A DNA stretch of 64,000 bases from NCBI GenBank assembly GCA_002506535.1, contig DAXT01000018.1:62001-126000 (forward strand). The letters run 5' to 3'. Positions within the stretch are counted from its first letter, which is position 1. The number at the start of each line of letters is the position of its first letter. The DNA comes from Methanothrix harundinacea. Lineage in GTDB: Archaea > Halobacteriota > Methanosarcinia > Methanotrichales > Methanotrichaceae. The position numbers and the translations under genes were made by a program. The notes under the pieces were generated by a model that was not told the origin of the DNA, did not search any database, and saw only the letters and a program-made list of their open reading frames with translations. This document shows positions 60,936-64,000 of this stretch, piece after piece.

Positions 60936-63283
60936 GATATCTCTCCGATCTTTACATCGCCGTCCTCTGTCTTCAAGTTGATGACGTTGATCCCGGCGGC
61001 ACCTTCGTCCGTAGCCTCTATATTGATACTACTGGGCCAAACGGTGGCGCCTATCCATTCGTAGGGGTGAGGGTTTTTGACGGCGATAAATATGATCAAG
61101 GTCCTCGCCTCTCCAGGGCTCATCCCGTCGGCGGTCCAGGTGAGGGTGGAGGTCCCGTCGGGGTTCTTCGAAAGATCGACGCCGCCGCCCGAAGGAACCG
61201 TCTCCTTCACCTCCAGGTCAGCGGGTAGGGTCTCGATTACGACTATGTCCCTGGGAGCGATCCTCCCCGAGGCGTGGGCAACAGCATCCCGGAGAACATC
61301 CCTCAGCTCTTCGGAGTCGAGCCCGCCGATGGGGTAGAACCGCCCTCCAGTGATGCTGGCCATTCTGCTCAGGCTATCGTACTTGAGGGGCGACTCGAAC
61401 TCGTCGATCTCCACCCCCACGGTGTATATCGCGTAGCCCCTCCGCTTCAGCTCGATTGCCAAATCGTCCAGACCCTCGCCAGGGCGGAACTCGTCGGGGC
61501 CGGTGATGAAGAGGACCACCTTTCCATCTCCGCCGAGATGGTCCCCGAACTCATCGTCCACCTCCAGAACCCCCCGCAGGCCCGCCGAGTAGACCGTCTG
61601 GTCCGTCTCGTCGCAGAGTCCGGATAGCCTTTTCATGGCGGCGATGACATCCTCGAGGCTCTCCTCCAGGGGCCGCGGCGGTACCATCAGCAGATCCGCG
61701 CCTGAGCCCGTGCCATCGGTGCCGTACTCGTCCCAGCCGATGATCGATACATTGCTGAAGTCCGCCTCCGCAAAGGCGTAAATCTCCTCCTCGCTCATCC
61801 CCTCATATAGGAGCCTCATGCTCCCGGAGACGTCGAAGGCGAAGACTGCGTCGATCGCAGCATCGGGCCTCGAGACGGTGAGGTTGATGACGCCGGCTAG
61901 CTCGTCGGTCCCGTTCCAGTATGGCGTCGACCCGAAGATGGCGTTCTGGACGATGTTTATGGTGTTCTCCTTCGATCCTCCCAGGTTAGCTTCAGGACAT
62001 TTTGGGCAGGGGGAGCACACAAGACATGGGGGTTCATTCGGGATGCCGGTATCGTTGACACAAGGGCATTTGATTACGATTAAACCGTCGTCAGGGCAGT
62101 TGCAGCAGGGGCTGCCGCCGGGCCCCCATGGGAAGCTGAGATTGAAGTGTAGCGATGAACCTTCTTCAAAATATAAAATATTTCCGGTGAAATTCAAACT
62201 GCAATTTATAGATATGTTGATATACGAATTATTACAGCCCATATCATTGCACCGAATAACTTCCAAGGTGCGTTCTTTGATCGCCTCCTTCATGGGGCTT
62301 AAGCTTACGTTCGTGTTTTGTGCTGTATAGGTCATCTCAGATCCCGGCTTTCCTAGGGGGAAGGATCCGGGATTCTCGGAGCGGACTATGAAGGTCTCGG
62401 TCCAGCTTTCCCCTATGTAGAAATGGTTCCTCTGTACGCTTCCGTCATCCACTATCGGCTTCCAGGTGAACACCTTATCATCCCCTTCAACCTCGGAGCT
62501 CTGGATGGAGTAGATCAGATCTCCGGGAGCAATGTACCTCAGGGTGACGTTATTGCCAGCTAGACTCGTCATATCCTTATAAATTTTGATAAAGACGTTC
62601 TCGACGGTGGCATTATCTGCTGTGCTATAATTTCCTCTCGTTAAATTACTAATATTCTTTAGAACTAATTCACCCGCCTCATCTGCAGGAAAACCTATCG
62701 TCCATATATGGATGCCAGCGTCTCTGGCTCTATTTACCTCAGAAAGATAATCCTCGGGCTCTCTTGCACGAGTTGTGCCGTCAGTCAGGAGTATTATGTG
62801 TTTTTGAAGGTCGACGCTTTCGTTTTCAAACATTTCGATCGCCGGTTTCAATCCGTAATATAGATCTGTTGCACCATAAGAGCCAATTCCATTAATCTTC
62901 GTAATAACAGATTCAAAATTATTTGTCGGAGACTCTGCTTCAATGACTTGATCACTCCAGATGACGAGACCGACTTTGTCACTTCTGTTGTCCAAAACTC
63001 CTATGAAGCCCCTGGCCGCATCGAGCCTAGTATCATTTCTGTCATATTCAATCATGCTGGAGGAACTATCAATGGAGAGAACCACTTGTACAGGCCTAGG
63101 ATCTCCCAAACCTTCTATCTTAAGCTTGACAACGCTCTCGCACGGAGTCCCGGAGCCTGCAATGCAGATCGGATTTGGGGATACGTCATGATATGTGACA
63201 TTCAAATGAGGCGGTACAAATGATGATGCGAAAGCGAGGCTTGAAAGGCATAGTATGCTCATCACGAGGTTTCTCATTATCAC
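60932..63283 (-). CDS. Surface protein with two vWA domains and a cysteine-rich linker
   Basis: A 783-residue exported protein with signal peptide 1-20. The first vWA domain (about 45-250) has SIDSSSSM, a complete metal site, and IILLTDGTTRAREPEDYL. Residues about 370-450 form a cysteine-rich linker with CNCPDDG, CPCVND and CSPCPKCPEA, 14 or so cysteines. The second vWA domain, about 480-660, has FAFDVSGSMR. A DUF11-like stretch closes the protein (ETVPSGGGVDLSKNPDGTST). The start overlaps nothing upstream, but the 3' end overlaps the next vWA gene by 4 bp. Likely a disulfide-stabilised adhesin. Confidence 0.85.
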   Translation of the reverse strand: MIMRNLVMSILCLSSLAFASSFVPPHLNVTYHDVSPNPICIAGSGTPCESVVKLKIEGLGDPRPVQVVLSIDSSSSMIEYDRNDTRLDAARGFIGVLDNRSDKVGLVIWSDQVIEAESPTNNFESVITKINGIGSYGATDLYYGLKPAIEMFENESVDLQKHIILLTDGTTRAREPEDYLSEVNRARDAGIHIWTIGFPADEAGELVLKNISNLTRGNYSTADNATVENVFIKIYKDMTSLAGNNVTLRYIAPGDLIYSIQSSEVEGDDKVFTWKPIVDDGSVQRNHFYIGESWTETFIVRSENPGSFPLGKPGSEMTYTAQNTNVSLSPMKEAIKERTLEVIRCNDMGCNNSYINISINCSLNFTGNILYFEEGSSLHFNLSFPWGPGGSPCCNCPDDGLIVIKCPCVNDTGIPNEPPCLVCSPCPKCPEANLGGSKENTINIVQNAIFGSTPYWNGTDELAGVINLTVSRPDAAIDAVFAFDVSGSMRLLYEGMSEEEIYAFAEADFSNVSIIGWDEYGTDGTGSGADLLMVPPRPLEESLEDVIAAMKRLSGLCDETDQTVYSAGLRGVLEVDDEFGDHLGGDGKVVLFITGPDEFRPGEGLDDLAIELKRRGYAIYTVGVEIDEFESPLKYDSLSRMASITGGRFYPIGGLDSEELRDVLRDAVAHASGRIAPRDIVVIETLPADLEVKETVPSGGGVDLSKNPDGTSTLTWTADGMSPGEARTLIIFIAVKNPHPYEWIGATVWPSSINIEATDEGAAGINVINLKTEDGDVKIGEIS

Positions 63284-63301
63284 ATTATCGCCTCCTTATT
63301 T

Positions 63302-63904
63302 TCAATAATATTTCACATAACCGAAATCGATCGTAGTATTTGCTGGATCATGTTCGTTGATGACTACAATAGATCCTTTATGATCATTGCTGTCGTTCTC
63401 TTCATCGGCTGCATAAATCTTGTCTATTTCGCCCCACGGAAAGTTCCTTACATCCTCTGGTAAAGTGGGATCTTCAATCCTTATGTAATTTTTCCCGTAT
63501 TTCTGCCCTTCTCCCGTCTTCACTACATATCTGCCGAACGGCACTATGAAGGAATAACTACCGTTTGAATCGGAGAAGGTACTGTTGTAGAACACTTCTG
63601 TTTCGCCAACAGGAAGTATGTAAAGTGAGACATTAATCCCCGGAAGGCCTTCTTCACCCTCGTCTTGAATCCCATTCTCGTTGGAGTCGTTCCATACTAA
63701 GTCGCCGATGAGGCCCTTTTTAGCCATGAATCCGAAGTCTACGGTATCATTCTGCTCATCATCTCCGAGGATCACATCATAAGTAAATATGTACCTGTAA
63801 ATATCGTCCTCATAACCGCCTGATATAGAGGGCTGCGAATATGCAAAGGTGGCTGTGAGGAATAGAACCGCCATAGCCACCGATATGCTTCTATAACGTA
63901 TCAC
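63302..63904 (-). CDS. Exported SdrD B-like domain protein (GTG start)
   Basis: A 200-residue exported protein. The GTG at 63904 has GGGAGGGG upstream at good spacing. Signal peptide 1-23 is followed by a repeat of beta strands. The stretch GLIGDLVWNDSNENGIQDEG followed by EEGLPGINVSLYI is the calcium-binding SdrD B motif (DxNxNGIQDxGE) of surface proteins. The last strand pattern TIDFGYVKYY repeats an earlier DFGFM. It heads the vWA operon, 18 bp before the next gene. Confidence 0.85.
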   Translation of the reverse strand: MIRYRSISVAMAVLFLTATFAYSQPSISGGYEDDIYRYIFTYDVILGDDEQNDTVDFGFMAKKGLIGDLVWNDSNENGIQDEGEEGLPGINVSLYILPVGETEVFYNSTFSDSNGSYSFIVPFGRYVVKTGEGQKYGKNYIRIEDPTLPEDVRNFPWGEIDKIYAADEENDSNDHKGSIVVINEHDPANTTIDFGYVKYY

Positions 63905-64000
63905 TCGAACCCCTCCCTATTTGGTGGTAGACCCTCGAAGATTTGGGCGCAGGCTGAGAATCAGCCCAGCCCACCATATCGCACAAGCTTCTTTTTCTCG

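Noticed and set aside
63905..64000. Possible C-terminal end of another minus-strand gene
   Set aside because: An open frame ends with TAG about 20 bases before the SdrD-like gene, but 26 codons are too few to support a call.
1..64000. CRISPR arrays, insertion sequences and tRNA or rRNA genes
   Set aside because: Looked for regular spacer-repeat patterns, terminal inverted repeats with transposase frames, and cloverleaf sequences; none were found by eye.

Overview
The window is archaeal and most likely from a methanogen of the Methanothrix (Methanosaeta) type. The archaeal markers visible in the sequence are an archaeal RNase P RNA, an LSm protein followed by ribosomal protein L37e, an archaeal-type Thi4, a UbiD-family protein of the archaeal mevalonate type, UPF0146, DUF99 and DUF355 proteins, TATA boxes of archaeal form and oligo-T terminators. 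The genus is an inference from gene content and GC-rich codon use, and nothing here proves it. Genes are packed on both strands, many overlap by 4 bp, and several use TTG or GTG starts that are decided by good Shine-Dalgarno sites. No tRNA, rRNA, CRISPR array or insertion sequence was recognised.

Layout. 1-2500: a partial gene, a cupin protein and an ABC exporter pair. 2501-3600: a gene-poor stretch with decayed coding sequence. 4339-12024: a thiol, sulfur and arsenic island. On the minus strand it holds an exported thioredoxin-like protein, a redoxin-CcdA fusion, an HTH/Fe-S regulator, DsrE-, DsrF- and DsrH-like proteins, a ferredoxin and arsenate reductase. On the plus strand it holds a 47-residue cysteine-rich protein, ArsR, the arsenite carrier Acr3 and an exported double rhodanese. 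12110-16640: assorted enzymes, an orphan HicB, an MntA-like antitoxin with a truncated HepT-like partner, and an AT-rich two-gene insert. 16995-29463: P-type ATPase, UPF0146, Thi4, a divergent FtsZ paralog, UbiD with DUF1614, Mrp, MscS, DUF99, rnpB and two small exported or membrane proteins. 29662-36178: a complete trpDFEGCBA operon with overlapping genes. 36316-49897: argS, Hsp20, pyrC, a PhoU/TrkA-C protein, membrane proteins, the divergent PUA and LSm-L37e-purF units, and a DUF523/DUF1722 protein.

49944-56215 is the most interesting region. It is a tight five-gene minus-strand operon with two large exported proteins, a multi-pass membrane protein, a tubulin/FtsZ-superfamily GTPase with an intact GGGTGTG signature, and a small anchored protein resembling a transglutaminase without its cysteine. 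It looks like a membrane-remodelling or envelope-organising machine related to the FtsZ-like families predicted from genome context by Makarova and Koonin. After an aminotransferase and RNase HII, 58224-63904 holds a second surface-protein operon. It contains two proteins that each carry two von Willebrand A domains, one of them with nearly identical 360-bp DUF11 repeats, and a small SdrD-B-like protein.
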